Notes: a model not told the origin generated them from the sequence alone. A stretch of 64,000 bases of DNA from Streptomyces griseoloalbus (GCA_014650015.1 BMUD01000001.1:1-64000), one strand, 5' to 3'; counted from the first letter of the stretch, positions 27,693 to 36,631 are shown. Numbers and translations are program-made.

Positions 27693-28799
27693 GTGGCAGT
27701 CGTCGATGTATCCGAAGAGCTCAAGTCCCTCTCCTCGACCATGGAGTCGATCGAGGCCGTTCTGGACCTCGACAAGCTGAGGGCAGACATCGCCGTGCTC
27801 GAGGAGCAGGCGGCCGCGCCGTCCCTGTGGGACGACCCGGACGAGGCACAGAAGATCACCAGCAAGCTCTCCCACCTCCAGGCCGAGGTGCGGAAGGCCG
27901 AGGCGCTGCGCGGGCGGATCGACGATCTCTCCGTGCTCTTCGAGATGGCCGAGGAGGAGGACGACCCGGACACCCGCGCGGAGGCCGAGTCCGAGCTCAC
28001 CGCGGTCAAGAAGGCGCTGGACGAGATGGAAGTCCGCACGCTGCTCAGCGGCGAGTACGACTCGCGTGAGGCGCTGGTCAACATCCGTGCCGAGGCCGGT
28101 GGCGTCGACGCCGCCGACTTCGCCGAGAAGCTCCAGCGCATGTACCTGCGCTGGGCCGAGCAGCACGGATACAAGACCGAGCTGATCGAGACGTCGTACG
28201 CCGAAGAGGCCGGCATCAAGTCGACCACCTTCTCCGTCCAGGTGCCCTACGCCTACGGGACCCTCTCCGTCGAGCAGGGCACGCACCGGCTCGTGCGCAT
28301 CTCGCCGTTCGACAACCAGGGCCGCCGCCAGACCTCCTTCGCGGGCGTCGAGGTGCTCCCCGTCGTCGAGCAGTCCGACCACGTCGAGATCGACGAGTCC
28401 GAGCTGCGCATCGACGTCTACCGCTCCTCCGGCCCCGGCGGCCAGGGCGTGAACACCACCGACTCCGCGGTGCGCATCACGCACCTCCCCACCGGCATCG
28501 TGGTCTCCTGCCAGAACGAGCGCTCCCAGATCCAGAACAAGGCCACCGCGATGAACGTCCTCCAGGCCAAGCTGCTGGAGCGGCGCCGGCAGGAGGAGCA
28601 GGCCAAGATGGACGCCCTGAAGGGCGACGGCGGCAACTCCTGGGGCAACCAGATGCGTTCGTACGTGCTGCACCCGTACCAGATGGTCAAGGACCTGCGC
28701 ACGGAGCACGAGGTCGGCAACCCCGAGGCCGTGTTCAACGGTGAGATCGACGGTTTCCTCGAGGCCGGAATTCGCTGGCGCAAGCAGCAGGAGAAGTAA
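27693..28799 (+). CDS. prfB: Peptide chain release factor 2
   Basis: The protein has 368 residues from the GTG at 27693. Release factor 2 ends translation at UGA and UAA. Visible motifs are the helical N-terminal domain ([18 protein letters not shown]), the SPF tripeptide anticodon in [15 protein letters not shown], and the catalytic GGQ in [16 protein letters not shown]. The gene reads through in one frame, so the autoregulatory frameshift of many bacterial prfB genes is absent. A GGAG sits unusually close to the start. It is followed by a strong terminator at 28831-28865. Ending many actinobacterial genes in UGA makes this factor especially busy. Confidence 0.96.
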   Translation: MAVVDVSEELKSLSSTMESIEAVLDLDKLRADIAVLEEQAAAPSLWDDPDEAQKITSKLSHLQAEVRKAEALRGRIDDLSVLFEMAEEEDDPDTRAEAESELTAVKKALDEMEVRTLLSGEYDSREALVNIRAEAGGVDAADFAEKLQRMYLRWAEQHGYKTELIETSYAEEAGIKSTTFSVQVPYAYGTLSVEQGTHRLVRISPFDNQGRRQTSFAGVEVLPVVEQSDHVEIDESELRIDVYRSSGPGGQGVNTTDSAVRITHLPTGIVVSCQNERSQIQNKATAMNVLQAKLLERRRQEEQAKMDALKGDGGNSWGNQMRSYVLHPYQMVKDLRTEHEVGNPEAVFNGEIDGFLEAGIRWRKQQEK

Positions 28800-28830
28800 C
28801 TCCGCGCACCCGACACCGCTTTGTCGACAA

Positions 28831-28865
28831 GGCAACTGCCGCCCAAGAGGCGGCGGTTGCCTTTT
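28831..28865 (+). terminator. Rho-independent terminator of prfB
   Basis: The arms GGCAACTGCCGCC and GGCGGCGGTTGCC form a 13-bp stem with one mismatch and a 5-nt loop, followed by CTTTTCC. It lies 31 bp after the prfB stop. Confidence 0.85.
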
Positions 28866-29110
28866 CCGTGTCAGGGATGTCTGGGTTTTACATCACACTC
28901 ACACCTTCAATGCTCCGCAAAGCGTGCGTTGGTGGACATCGCGCACGCAACGGCCTTGACGTTCTTTTGAAAAATGGGAATGGTGAAGCGTGGCATGCGT
29001 ATCTCTGGGGCGCATGTGAACCGGGGGGCGTTTTCCATCGCAGCAACCCCCGTTGATCACGGCCCCGAGCGCCGCCTCATTGACGATGAGCTACTGGGGG
29101 TAGCAACCAC

Positions 29111-29785
29111 ATGACCAAGAAGACGCGGATCCGTGTCGCTCGGATCGCGGCCGGTGCCGTGATCGCGGCCGGTGCCTCGCTGACGGCGGCCGGCGCGGCC
29201 TCCGCACTCGACATCGGCGTGAGCGCCGGAGTCGGCGAAGAGGGCGCGGGTGTCGGTCTCGACGTGAACCTCGGCGACGACGAGACGCCCTCGGACCCGC
29301 CGACCGAGATCCCCGGCGACCCGACGGACCCCGAGGTTCCCACGGACCCGACGGACCCCGAGATCCCGACCGACCCCGAGGTTCCCACGGACCCGACCGA
29401 GCCGGAGGAGCCCGAGGAGCCGACCGAGCCCACCGAGCCGGAGGAGCCCACCGAGGAGCCGCCCGCCGAGACCCCGGGCAACGGCAACGGCAACGGCAAC
29501 GGGAACGGCAACGGGAACGGCAACGGCAACGGCGGCAACGGTGGCGGCAACGCAGCCGACCCCGCTGGTGGCGCCTCGACCCAGGAGCAGGGCTCCTCGG
29601 CCCTCACCGACACCGGCGAGGAAGTCCCCGCCACCTCGGCCCAGGGCAGCGGTGAGGAGCTCGCCGAGACCGGTGCCGCCGAGACCACCTTCCTGGTGAT
29701 CGGTGCCGCCACGATGATCGCCGGCGGTATCGGCTTCCGGGTGCTGCCGCGCCTGATGACCGGCCGCGGCGGCGCTGCCGCCTGA
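29111..29785 (+). CDS. Cell-wall-anchored LAETG surface protein (sortase substrate)
   Basis: The protein has 224 residues. An N-terminal signal peptide (about 1-33, ending AASA) exports it. The middle is low complexity: Pro/Asp/Glu repeats (PTDPEVPTDPTDPE) and then a run of about ten Asn-Gly pairs. The C-terminus is a classic sorting signal, with LAETG at residues 184-188, a hydrophobic helix (FLVIGAATMIAGGIGF) and a basic tail. LAxTG is the motif used by actinobacterial class E sortases. The protein should therefore be covalently attached to peptidoglycan, with the acidic repeats as a stalk. No functional domain is visible. It stands alone between two terminators. Confidence 0.85.
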   Translation: MTKKTRIRVARIAAGAVIAAGASLTAAGAASALDIGVSAGVGEEGAGVGLDVNLGDDETPSDPPTEIPGDPTDPEVPTDPTDPEIPTDPEVPTDPTEPEEPEEPTEPTEPEEPTEEPPAETPGNGNGNGNGNGNGNGNGNGGNGGGNAADPAGGASTQEQGSSALTDTGEEVPATSAQGSGEELAETGAAETTFLVIGAATMIAGGIGFRVLPRLMTGRGGAAA

Positions 29786-29827
29786 CGGTGGCCGCGCGGG
29801 TACGCACCGTACGCATGACGTAGGACG

Positions 29828-29861
29828 AAGGGCCCGGAGCGCCACCGCGCTCCGGGCCCTT
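29828..29861. terminator. Strong hairpin terminator after the LAETG gene
   Basis: A perfect 14-bp stem (AAGGGCCCGGAGCG with CGCTCCGGGCCCTT) and a 6-nt loop are followed by a pyrimidine-rich tract. Symmetry suggests it also serves the convergent zinc-ribbon gene. Confidence 0.85.
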
Positions 29862-29934
29862 CTCTGTCCCTGTATCCGCCCTCTGCCCGCTCCGCCTCCC
29901 CGTATCCGCCGTCGGGCGGTCCGGTCGGGCGTGG

Positions 29935-30138
29935 TCAGGCGGTCTGGTGGGCGAGCAGCGCCACCGCCGCGACCAGAACCGCCAGCAGGGCGATCAGCGT
30001 CATGGGGTTCAGCCCCGCGAGGAAGTTCTCGAAGAAGTTCTCCTGCTGCAGCCGCTCGCGGTTCGCACGGCACACCGGGCACCGGCCCTCGCTCACGGGC
30101 GCGGCGCAGTTCGCGCACACCAGCCGGTCGTACGTCAT
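29935..30138 (-). CDS. Small zinc-ribbon membrane protein
   Basis: The protein has 67 residues from the ATG at 30138, with GAGGAGGG 7 nt upstream. The first 25 residues hold a CxxC pair (CANC, 8-11) and a second pair (CPVC, 20-23), spaced like a zinc ribbon. An amphipathic helix and a single C-terminal membrane span (about 46-63) follow, so the zinc knuckle should face the cytoplasm. It diverges from ftsE. No function is known to me. Confidence 0.75.
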   Translation of the reverse strand: MTYDRLVCANCAAPVSEGRCPVCRANRERLQQENFFENFLAGLNPMTLIALLAVLVAAVALLAHQTA

Positions 30139-30433
30139 GCGCTCGCCCTCCTCGCACCGGTTCCAGATACACAACGCCCACGACCCCGTGAACGTTCCCC
30201 CTCCACTGTGCCAGGTTCCTGCGGAAGCTGCGCCGCGTCGCTCCCCGAGGGTTGACGCAGGGGTTTCGGGGCCGTGGGGCAGGGGGGCTCGCTCGGTTCC
30301 CCGCACCGGGGCGTTGCCCCTTACCCGGCACAAAAGGGCGCAAGTCTTGCACAACCCCCACCGGTGCCTGCGCTGGCCTCCCCGCTTCGCGTATGGTCAC
30401 GCTCATCTACCCCCGGCTACCCGTGGTGCATCC
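30139..30433. other. Divergent intergenic region ahead of ftsE
   Basis: The spacer carries several G- and C-runs, including a GGGGCGTTGCCCC hairpin at about 30311, and TATGGT at 30392-30397 as a possible -10 of ftsE. No -35 is clear and no gene is supported. Confidence 0.4.
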
Positions 30434-31123
30434 GTGATCCGATTCGACAACGTGTCCAAGGCCTACCCCAAGCAGAACCGCCCCGCACTCAGGGATGTCT
30501 CCCTGGAAGTGGAGAAGGGCGAGTTCGTCTTCCTCGTGGGGTCCTCCGGCTCCGGAAAGTCCACCTTCCTGCGGCTGGTCCTCCGCGAGGAGCGGGCCAG
30601 CCACGGACAGGTGCACGTCCTGGGCAAGGATCTCGCGCGCGTCTCCAACTGGAAGGTGCCGCAGATCCGGCGCCAGCTGGGGACGGTGTTCCAGGACTTC
30701 CGCCTGCTGCCGAACAAGACGGTCGCCGAGAACGTCGCCTTCGCTCAGGAGGTCATCGGCAAGTCCCGCGGTGAGATCCGCAAGTCCGTGCCGCAGGTGC
30801 TCGACCTCGTCGGGCTCGGCGGCAAGGAGGACCGGATGCCCGGCGAGCTCTCCGGTGGTGAGCAGCAGCGCGTCGCCATCGCGCGGGCCTTCGTCAACCG
30901 GCCCAAGCTGCTCATCTGCGACGAGCCCACCGGCAACCTCGACCCGCAGACCTCCGTCGGCATCATGAAGCTGCTCGACCGCATCAACCGGACGGGCACC
31001 ACCGTGGTGATGGCGACGCACGACCAGAACATCGTGGACCAGATGCGCAAGCGCGTCATCGAGCTGGAGAAGGGCCGTCTCGTCCGCGACCAGGCACGCG
31101 GCGTCTACGGCTACCAGCACTGA
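30434..31123 (+). CDS. ftsE: Cell division ATP-binding protein FtsE
   Basis: The ABC-type ATPase has 229 residues from the GTG at 30434. Walker A is [10 protein letters not shown], the Q-loop is in [16 protein letters not shown], the signature is LSGGEQQR, Walker B is [12 protein letters not shown] and the switch His is in MATHDQ. The FRLLPNKT segment is typical of FtsE. With FtsX it forms a membrane complex that activates peptidoglycan hydrolases instead of transporting solutes. The ftsX start follows 29 bp downstream, so they form an operon. Confidence 0.95.
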   Translation: MIRFDNVSKAYPKQNRPALRDVSLEVEKGEFVFLVGSSGSGKSTFLRLVLREERASHGQVHVLGKDLARVSNWKVPQIRRQLGTVFQDFRLLPNKTVAENVAFAQEVIGKSRGEIRKSVPQVLDLVGLGGKEDRMPGELSGGEQQRVAIARAFVNRPKLLICDEPTGNLDPQTSVGIMKLLDRINRTGTTVVMATHDQNIVDQMRKRVIELEKGRLVRDQARGVYGYQH

Positions 31124-31152
31124 CGCTCCACGGAAAGGCTTGATCAGACGCC

Positions 31153-32070
31153 ATGCGCGCCCAGTTCGTCCTGTCGGAGATCGGGGTCGGTCTCCGCCGC
31201 AACCTGACGATGACCTTCGCCGTCGTCGTCTCCGTCGCCCTGTCGCTCGCCCTGTTCGGCGGGTCGCTCCTGATGAGCGACCAGGTCAACAGCATGAAGG
31301 GCTACTGGTACGACAAGGTCAACGTCTCCATCTTCCTGTGCAACAAGAGTGACGCCGAGTCCGACCCCAACTGCGCCAGGGGCGCGGTGACCGATGACCA
31401 GAAGGGCCAGATCAAGACCGACCTGGAGAAGATGTCGGTCGTCGACACGGTGTCGTACGAGTCGCAGGACGAGGCGTACAAGCACTACAAGGAGCAGTTC
31501 GGCGACTCCCCGCTGGCCAGCTCCCTGACGCCGGACCAGATGCAGGAGTCGTACCGCATCAAGCTGAAGGACCCGGAGAAGTACCAGGTCATCGCGACCG
31601 CCTTCGACGGGCGTGACGGTGTGCAGTCGGTGCAGGACCAGAAGGGCATCCTGGACAACCTCTTCGAGCTGCTGAACGGCATGAACTGGGCCGCCCGCGC
31701 GGTGATGGCGCTGATGCTGGTGGTCGCCGTCATGCTGATCGTGAACACGGTCAGGGTCTCCGCGTTCAGCCGTCGGCGCGAGACCGGGATCATGCGGCTG
31801 GTCGGCGCCTCCGGCTTCTACATCCAGGCGCCGTTCATCATGGAGGCCGCGGTCGCCGGACTCATCGGCGGCACGCTCGCGTGCGGATTCCTGCTGGTCG
31901 GGCGGTACTTCATCATCGACCACGGACTGGCCCTGTCCGAGAAGCTGAATCTGATCAACTTCATCGGCTGGGACGCCGTGCTGACGAAGCTGCCGCTCAT
32001 CCTCGCGACCAGTCTGCTGATGCCCGCGTTGGCCGCTTTCTTCGCGTTGCGCAAGTATCTGAAGGTGTGA
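31153..32070 (+). CDS. ftsX: Cell division membrane protein FtsX
   Basis: The protein has 305 residues with four membrane spans: one near residues 20-42, then a large extracellular domain (about 45-170), then three spans from about 178 to 300. The C-terminal part (SAFSRRRETGIMRLVGASGFYIQAPFIMEAAVAGLIGG) is the FtsX/MacB-type domain that couples to FtsE. The outer domain would bind a wall hydrolase. The Asn/Cys/Asp-containing loop just after the first span (CNKSDAESDPNC) may form a disulphide. A hairpin terminator follows at 32083. Confidence 0.95.
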   Translation: MRAQFVLSEIGVGLRRNLTMTFAVVVSVALSLALFGGSLLMSDQVNSMKGYWYDKVNVSIFLCNKSDAESDPNCARGAVTDDQKGQIKTDLEKMSVVDTVSYESQDEAYKHYKEQFGDSPLASSLTPDQMQESYRIKLKDPEKYQVIATAFDGRDGVQSVQDQKGILDNLFELLNGMNWAARAVMALMLVVAVMLIVNTVRVSAFSRRRETGIMRLVGASGFYIQAPFIMEAAVAGLIGGTLACGFLLVGRYFIIDHGLALSEKLNLINFIGWDAVLTKLPLILATSLLMPALAAFFALRKYLKV

Positions 32071-32082
32071 CTCTTGCCAAGA

Positions 32083-32112
32083 GGGGCGTGCGGCCAACCG
32101 GCCGTGCGCCCC
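32083..32112 (+). terminator. Hairpin terminator after ftsX
   Basis: The arms GGGGCGTGCGGCC and GGCCGTGCGCCCC flank AACC. Pairing is perfect except for two central bases. It lies 12 bp after the ftsX stop, with TTCG following. Confidence 0.7.
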
Positions 32113-32137
32113 TTCGCGTTGTCCTAGACTCACCGGC

Positions 32138-33298
32138 ATGTCAGGTCGTGACCCGTTCTGTCAGCCCCGCCGCATCCGCCGCGGGGCCGCCCTGACCTTG
32201 GTGTTCGCGAGCGTGCTCGTCGCCGGTGCCGCCACGGGCAACCTCCCCGGGGCCGACCGCGAGGCCACGGCGGAAGGGGCCCGCCCGGCCGCTCCCGTCG
32301 GCCACCACGCGGACGTCGCCAGGGCGGCCGAGGAGGCCGCGGCCGACGGCACGTCCCCCCTGGAGGCCGCCCAGCGCGCCGTCAGCCGCAGCGGGGACCG
32401 ATGGGCCGCCGTCTACTCCCCGGGCGAGTACGAGGAGTTCGAGGACGCCCTGGACGGCCAGTACACCGGCGTCGGCCTGTGGGCCCGCGAACGGGACGGC
32501 CGTGTCGAGGTGACGAAGGTGGGCGGCGGCACCCCCGCGGCCGAGGCCGGGATCCGCGCGGGCGACCGCCTGCGCAGCGTCGACGGCGAGCCGGTCGACG
32601 GACGGCCCGTCACCGAGGTCGTCTCCCTGCTGCGCGGCGACACCACCGGCGAGTCCGCCGGCACCACCGTCCGCCTGGGTCTGGAGCGCGGCACGCGCGC
32701 GTGGAGCGAGACCCTGCGCCGGGCCCGGCTGTCCCGCGACACGGTCACGGTCCGCGAGCTCGCCCCCCGCGTCTGCGTCATCGAGGTCGGCGCCTTCACC
32801 AAGGGCACCGGCGACCAGGTCCGCACCGCCGTACGCCGGGTCCCGGCCGGCTCCGGAATCGTCCTCGATCTGCGGGGCAACCCCGGGGGACTGGTCGCCG
32901 AGGCGGTGACCGCGGCCTCCGCCTTCCTCGACGGCGGCCTGGTCGCCACGTACGACGTCGAGGGCGAGCAGCGGGCCCTGCACGCCGAGCCCGGCGGCGA
33001 CACCACCAGACCCCTGGTCGCGCTCGTCGACGGCGGGACGATGAGCGCGGCCGAGCTCCTCACCGGCGCCCTGCGGGACCGTGGACGGGCGGTCGTCGTG
33101 GGCTCCCGCACCTTCGGCAAGGGCTCGGTCCAGATGCCGACCCCGCTGCCCGACGGCTCCGTCGCCGAGCTGACCGTCGGCCACTACCGCACCCCCTCCG
33201 GCCGGGGCGTCGACGGCCACGGCCTCACCCCCGACCTGGAGGCCGGCGAGCGGGCGCTCGAGCGCGCGGAGACGGTCCTGAGCGGACTGGGCCGGTAG
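32138..33298 (+). CDS. S41-family C-terminal processing protease (CtpA-like)
   Basis: The protein has 386 residues. A basic head and a hydrophobic segment (about 15-33) act as signal anchor. A PDZ domain follows at about 100-190 (GVGLWARERDGRVEVTKV, GIRAGDRLRSVDGEPV), then the S41 protease domain. The catalytic serine is Ser303 in GGTMSAAELLTGAL and the general-base lysine is Lys328 in TFGKGSVQ. It should act outside the membrane, cutting exported or wall-associated proteins. Its position between ftsEX and smpB is conserved in Streptomyces as far as I recall, and may reflect a role in envelope quality control. Confidence 0.92.
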   Translation: MSGRDPFCQPRRIRRGAALTLVFASVLVAGAATGNLPGADREATAEGARPAAPVGHHADVARAAEEAAADGTSPLEAAQRAVSRSGDRWAAVYSPGEYEEFEDALDGQYTGVGLWARERDGRVEVTKVGGGTPAAEAGIRAGDRLRSVDGEPVDGRPVTEVVSLLRGDTTGESAGTTVRLGLERGTRAWSETLRRARLSRDTVTVRELAPRVCVIEVGAFTKGTGDQVRTAVRRVPAGSGIVLDLRGNPGGLVAEAVTAASAFLDGGLVATYDVEGEQRALHAEPGGDTTRPLVALVDGGTMSAAELLTGALRDRGRAVVVGSRTFGKGSVQMPTPLPDGSVAELTVGHYRTPSGRGVDGHGLTPDLEAGERALERAETVLSGLGR

Positions 33299-33368
33299 GG
33301 CCCCTCCCCGGCCCGGTCGATAATCGGCTTCCCGCCGACCCCCTGTGTAGTGCGAAAATGGCGGCACT

Positions 33369-33848
33369 ATGGCTAAGGAAAAAGGGCGCAAGCTGATCGC
33401 GCAGAACAAGAAGGCGCGGCACGACTACCTCATCATCGACACCTACGAGGCGGGTCTGGTCCTCACCGGCACCGAGGTGAAGTCCCTGCGCCAGGGCCGG
33501 GCGTCGCTGGTGGACGGCTTCGTCCAGCTGGACGGCCACGAGGCGTGGCTGCACAACGTGCACGTCCCCGAGTACAGCCAGGGCACCTGGACCAACCACA
33601 CCGCCCGGCGCAAGCGCAAGCTGCTGCTGCACCGCGCGGAGATCGACAAGCTGGAGTCCAAGTCCCAGGAGACGGGGCACACCATCGTGCCGCTCGCCCT
33701 GTACTTCAAGGACGGCCGTGCGAAGGTCGAGATCGCGCTGGCCAAGGGCAAGAAGGAGTACGACAAGCGGCAGACGCTGCGGGAGAAGCAGGACCGGCGC
33801 GAGACGGAGCGGGCGATCTCCGCGGTCCGCAGGAAGCAGCGCGCGTAG
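33369..33848 (+). CDS. smpB: SsrA-binding protein SmpB
   Basis: The 159-residue protein starts [20 protein letters not shown]. The oligonucleotide-binding fold carries [19 protein letters not shown] and the basic C-terminal tail ([21 protein letters not shown]) enters the empty mRNA channel. SmpB brings tmRNA to stalled ribosomes. No good Shine-Dalgarno sequence precedes the ATG, but the N-terminus matches the family exactly. The tmRNA gene it serves begins 115 bp downstream. Confidence 0.96.
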   Translation: MAKEKGRKLIAQNKKARHDYLIIDTYEAGLVLTGTEVKSLRQGRASLVDGFVQLDGHEAWLHNVHVPEYSQGTWTNHTARRKRKLLLHRAEIDKLESKSQETGHTIVPLALYFKDGRAKVEIALAKGKKEYDKRQTLREKQDRRETERAISAVRRKQRA

Positions 33849-33865
33849 TCCCCGCGGTGTGCCGG

Positions 33866-33891
33866 GGAATACGCTGGCACCGACCCGCGTT
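33866..33891 (+). promoter_or_regulatory. Sigma-R-type promoter of ssrA
   Basis: GGAAT (33866-33870) and GTT (33889-33891) are separated by exactly 18 bp, matching the established Streptomyces sigma-R consensus GGAAT-N18-GTT. Transcription would begin about 65 bp ahead of the mature tmRNA 5' end. An overlapping housekeeping-like -10 (TACGAT at 33899) could also serve. Confidence 0.6.
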
Positions 33892-33963
33892 GGTCACGTA
33901 CGATGGTGACAGCACCCCACAGAGGGTGCGTGCCCCCTTCGGGGGAGCTTGAAAAAACAACAT

Positions 33964-34364
33964 GGGGATGATCGGTTTCGACAGCGGCTGTCGAAGCAGG
34001 GGAAGCGTGTCGAGGAAGCGGCCATGATCTCGTAAACCACAGGCCGAAAAAAATAATCGCCAATTCCAAGCGATCTGTCTCCCAGGGCGAGCTCGCCCTC
34101 GCTGCCTGATCTTCAGGTAGCGAGCAGCGGCTCCCCTACTTAAGGGAGTGTCAGCCCGGGGATGTTCCCGACCCGGATCCTGGCATCAGCTAGGGGACTA
34201 AACCTTGATCCCGGTCACGGGGTGAAGAGGGAAACCACACAGTGACTGGGCCCGTCGGAGACTTGTCGGCGTGATCTCCGGGGCCGAGAAAAGCACAGCC
34301 GACTGCACACGGAGAAGCCCTGATTCTGCACCGTTGGACGCGGGTTCGATTCCCGCCATCTCCA
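33964..34364 (+). ncRNA. ssrA: Transfer-messenger RNA (tmRNA)
   Basis: The molecule is about 401 nt. The 5' GGGGATG pairs with CATCTCC at 34358-34363 as the acceptor stem, with discriminator A at 34364. The T-arm GCGGGTTCGATTCCCGC is at 34340-34356. The 3' CCA is not encoded. The 5' part has the conserved GGGGATGATCGGTTTCGACA. The reading frame of the tag runs from the resume codon GCC at 34059 to TGA at 34107-34109, giving ANSKRSVSQGELALAA, which ends in the protease-recognised ALAA. The tRNA-like half is charged with alanine and rescues stalled ribosomes with SmpB. Confidence 0.95.
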
Positions 34365-34382
34365 CTTACCCCATGTGGGCAC

Positions 34383-34413
34383 AGGCCTCGTCGCTTCGAG
34401 CGGCGGGGCCTTT
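34383..34413 (+). terminator. Terminator of ssrA
   Basis: The hairpin GGCCTCGTCGC / GCGGCGGGGCC has a TTCGA loop, two mismatches and a trailing TTT, and begins 19 bp after the tmRNA 3' end. Confidence 0.75.
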
Positions 34414-34499
34414 GTCATGCGTGGCCACATTCTCGGGCCGCGCGATGTGGTGGTCGGAGCCATATCGGGGCGTGGTTCACGCTTCTACCTTCCCTCCCC

Positions 34500-35522
34500 A
34501 TGACGCAGACCAGAGCCGCACTACGCCGCCCCATCGTCCTGACGGTCCTCCTGGCCGCCCTCCTCTCCGTCCTGCTCCACCCCGCCCCGGCCTCCGCCGC
34601 GTCCCTCCGGAAGGTCACCGGCGCCCCCGCCTCGGCGGCCTCCCTCCAGGAGGTCACCGGCTTCGGCAGTAATCCGGGCGCCCTGAGGATGTACCGGTAC
34701 GTCCCCGACGGGCTGCCCGCCGGCCGGCCCGTCGTCGTCGCCCTGCACGGCTGCACCCAGAACGCCGCCGGATACGCCACCGGCACCGGCTGGACCACGC
34801 TCGCCGACCGCTGGGGCTTCTCCGTCGTCCTGCCGCAGCAGCAGAGCGCCAACAACCCCGGCCAGTGCTTCAACTGGTTCCGGAGCGCCGACATCCGGCG
34901 CGGACAGGGCGAGGCCGCCTCCCTCGCCCAGATGGTCGACCGGCAGCTCGCCGACGTCTCCGGCGACGCCTCGCGCGTGTACGTCACCGGCCTGTCCGCC
35001 GGCGGCGGGATGACCGCCGTGATGATGGCGGCGTACCCGGAGAAGTTTGCCGCGGGCGGTGTCGTCGCCGGACTGCCGTACGGGTGCGCGCAGGCCGCCG
35101 GATCGCCGTACGTGTGCATGTACGTCGGTGCCACCCAGGCCCCCGCCCAGTGGGGCGACCGGGTGCGCGCCGCGCGGCCCGGGTACACCGGCCCCTGGCC
35201 CGCCCTCACCGTCCTGCACGGCACGGCCGACTACACGGTGAAGCCCGCCAACATGACGGACCTGGTGGAGCAGTGGACCGATGTGCACGGCGCCGACCGG
35301 ACCGCCGACGTCGCCGACACCGTCGCCGGGTATCCGCACCAGGTCTTCCGGGGGCCGGGCGGGAACCCGGTCGTCGAGACGTACGGCCTCACCGGCATGG
35401 GGCACGGGCAGCCCGTCGATCCCGGCAGCGGTGACGGGCAGTGCGGGGCGGCCGGGGCGTACTTCCTGGACGTGAACCTGTGCGCCGCGTACCGGCTGGG
35501 CAAGGGCTGGGACCTGGGCTGA
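34500..35522 (+). CDS. Secreted PHB-depolymerase-family esterase
   Basis: The protein has 340 residues. An N-terminal signal peptide ends near PASAAS at about residue 35. A short 13-residue repeat (ASAASLRKVTGAP, ASAASLQEVTGFG) follows. The alpha/beta-hydrolase domain has the oxyanion motif VALHGCTQNA, the nucleophile in GLSAGGG, an acidic residue near HGTADYTV and the histidine in GMGHGQPVDPG. Cysteine pairs suggest extracellular disulphides. The family (LpqC/feruloyl esterase/PHB depolymerase) cleaves esters in plant material or polyesters. A LacI regulator converges with it just downstream. Confidence 0.88.
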   Translation: MTQTRAALRRPIVLTVLLAALLSVLLHPAPASAASLRKVTGAPASAASLQEVTGFGSNPGALRMYRYVPDGLPAGRPVVVALHGCTQNAAGYATGTGWTTLADRWGFSVVLPQQQSANNPGQCFNWFRSADIRRGQGEAASLAQMVDRQLADVSGDASRVYVTGLSAGGGMTAVMMAAYPEKFAAGGVVAGLPYGCAQAAGSPYVCMYVGATQAPAQWGDRVRAARPGYTGPWPALTVLHGTADYTVKPANMTDLVEQWTDVHGADRTADVADTVAGYPHQVFRGPGGNPVVETYGLTGMGHGQPVDPGSGDGQCGAAGAYFLDVNLCAAYRLGKGWDLG

Positions 35523-35540
35523 AGAAGGCGGAACCGGTCG

Positions 35541-36548
35541 TCACGCCCCGCGCGGTGCCGTGCTGGCCCGTTCCGTCAGCCGGGGCGGCAGCAGGGTGGA
35601 CTGCGGTACGGCGGCTCCCGCCAGCTTCCGTACCAGCAGGTGCACCGCGCGGGTGCCCAGTTCCGCGGACGGCACGGCGACCGAGGTGACCGGTACCCGG
35701 GCCGACGCGGCGACGGATGCCGGGCAGACGGCGGTGAGGGACAGATCGCCGGGGATGCGCAGCCCCAGGTGCCCGAAGGCCTCGATCAGCGGATCGATCA
35801 GCGGTTCGTTGTGCACGACCACCCCGGTCAGCGCGGGCAGCTCGCGCACCAGCCGCTCGGCGATCGCGCGGGCGGCGTCCCGGCCGGTGCCGCACGGGTA
35901 CACGGCGGAGGTGAGCCGGTGCCGGTCCGCGGCGGACGTGAAGCCCTCCACGAGCCGCCGCGCGAACGCGGTCCGCCGCACGTACACCTCCGGCGGGGAG
36001 CCGACCAGCGCCACCACCCGGTGCCCGAGCCGTGCCAGATGGTCCACGCACAGCTCACCGGCCGCCCGGAAATCCAGATCGACGCAGGTCAGCCCGTCCG
36101 GCTCGGCGGGCACGCCGATCAGCACGGACGGTAAGGACCCGGAGCGCAGCAACGGCAGCCGGGTGTCCTGGAGCTGCACGTCCATCACGATCACCGCGTC
36201 CGCGAGCCCCGTGTCCGCGACCCGCCCGATCCCCTCCTCGCCCTCCCCCTGGGTGAGCAGCAGCACATCGTGGTCGTGGGCGCGGGCGGCGGCGACCACC
36301 GACACCGCGAACTGCGTCACCACCGGCACATGGACGCCGGAGCGCATCGGCACCGCGAGGGCCAGCACCTGCGACCTGCGGCCGGCCGCCCCGCGGCCAC
36401 CGCCGCCCGCGCGGTAGCCCAGCTCCCGTACGGCCGCCTGGACGCGGCGCCGGGTCGCGTCGGAGATCGGACGCTTGCCGCTGAGCGCGTACGAGACCGT
36501 ACTGGGGGAGACCCCGGCGCGCCGGGCCACATCCGTGATCTTCACCAT
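35541..36548 (-). CDS. LacI-family transcriptional regulator
   Basis: The protein has 335 residues from the ATG at 36548, with GGTGAGGA 7 nt upstream; a GTG 21 bp further up is the alternative. The N-terminal LacI helix-turn-helix reads MVKITDVARRAGVSPSTVSYALSGKRPIS, with hinge helix ATRRRVQAAVRELGY. A periplasmic-binding-protein-like sensor domain fills the rest. Just upstream of its start, at 36614-36631, is an 18-bp perfect palindrome of the LacI operator type, so autoregulation is likely. The ligand is presumably a sugar. Confidence 0.9.
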   Translation of the reverse strand: MVKITDVARRAGVSPSTVSYALSGKRPISDATRRRVQAAVRELGYRAGGGGRGAAGRRSQVLALAVPMRSGVHVPVVTQFAVSVVAAARAHDHDVLLLTQGEGEEGIGRVADTGLADAVIVMDVQLQDTRLPLLRSGSLPSVLIGVPAEPDGLTCVDLDFRAAGELCVDHLARLGHRVVALVGSPPEVYVRRTAFARRLVEGFTSAADRHRLTSAVYPCGTGRDAARAIAERLVRELPALTGVVVHNEPLIDPLIEAFGHLGLRIPGDLSLTAVCPASVAASARVPVTSVAVPSAELGTRAVHLLVRKLAGAAVPQSTLLPPRLTERASTAPRGA

Positions 36549-36613
36549 CGGGGGGTCCTCACCTGACACTGGTCCGTGGGGATGCCGAAACGATCGCCGA
36601 AGTCGCCGAACGC

Positions 36614-36631
36614 CGTCGAAGCGCTTCGACG
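36614..36631. promoter_or_regulatory. Perfect 18-bp palindrome, LacI-family operator
   Basis: CGTCGAAGCGCTTCGACG is fully symmetric with a central AGCGCT, the centre typical of LacI-family operators in actinobacteria. It lies 66 bp upstream of the LacI gene start and downstream of the MFS gene end. Confidence 0.7.

Noticed and set aside
27693-28799. A programmed frameshift in prfB
   Set aside because: The gene is a single continuous frame, so no frameshift is needed.
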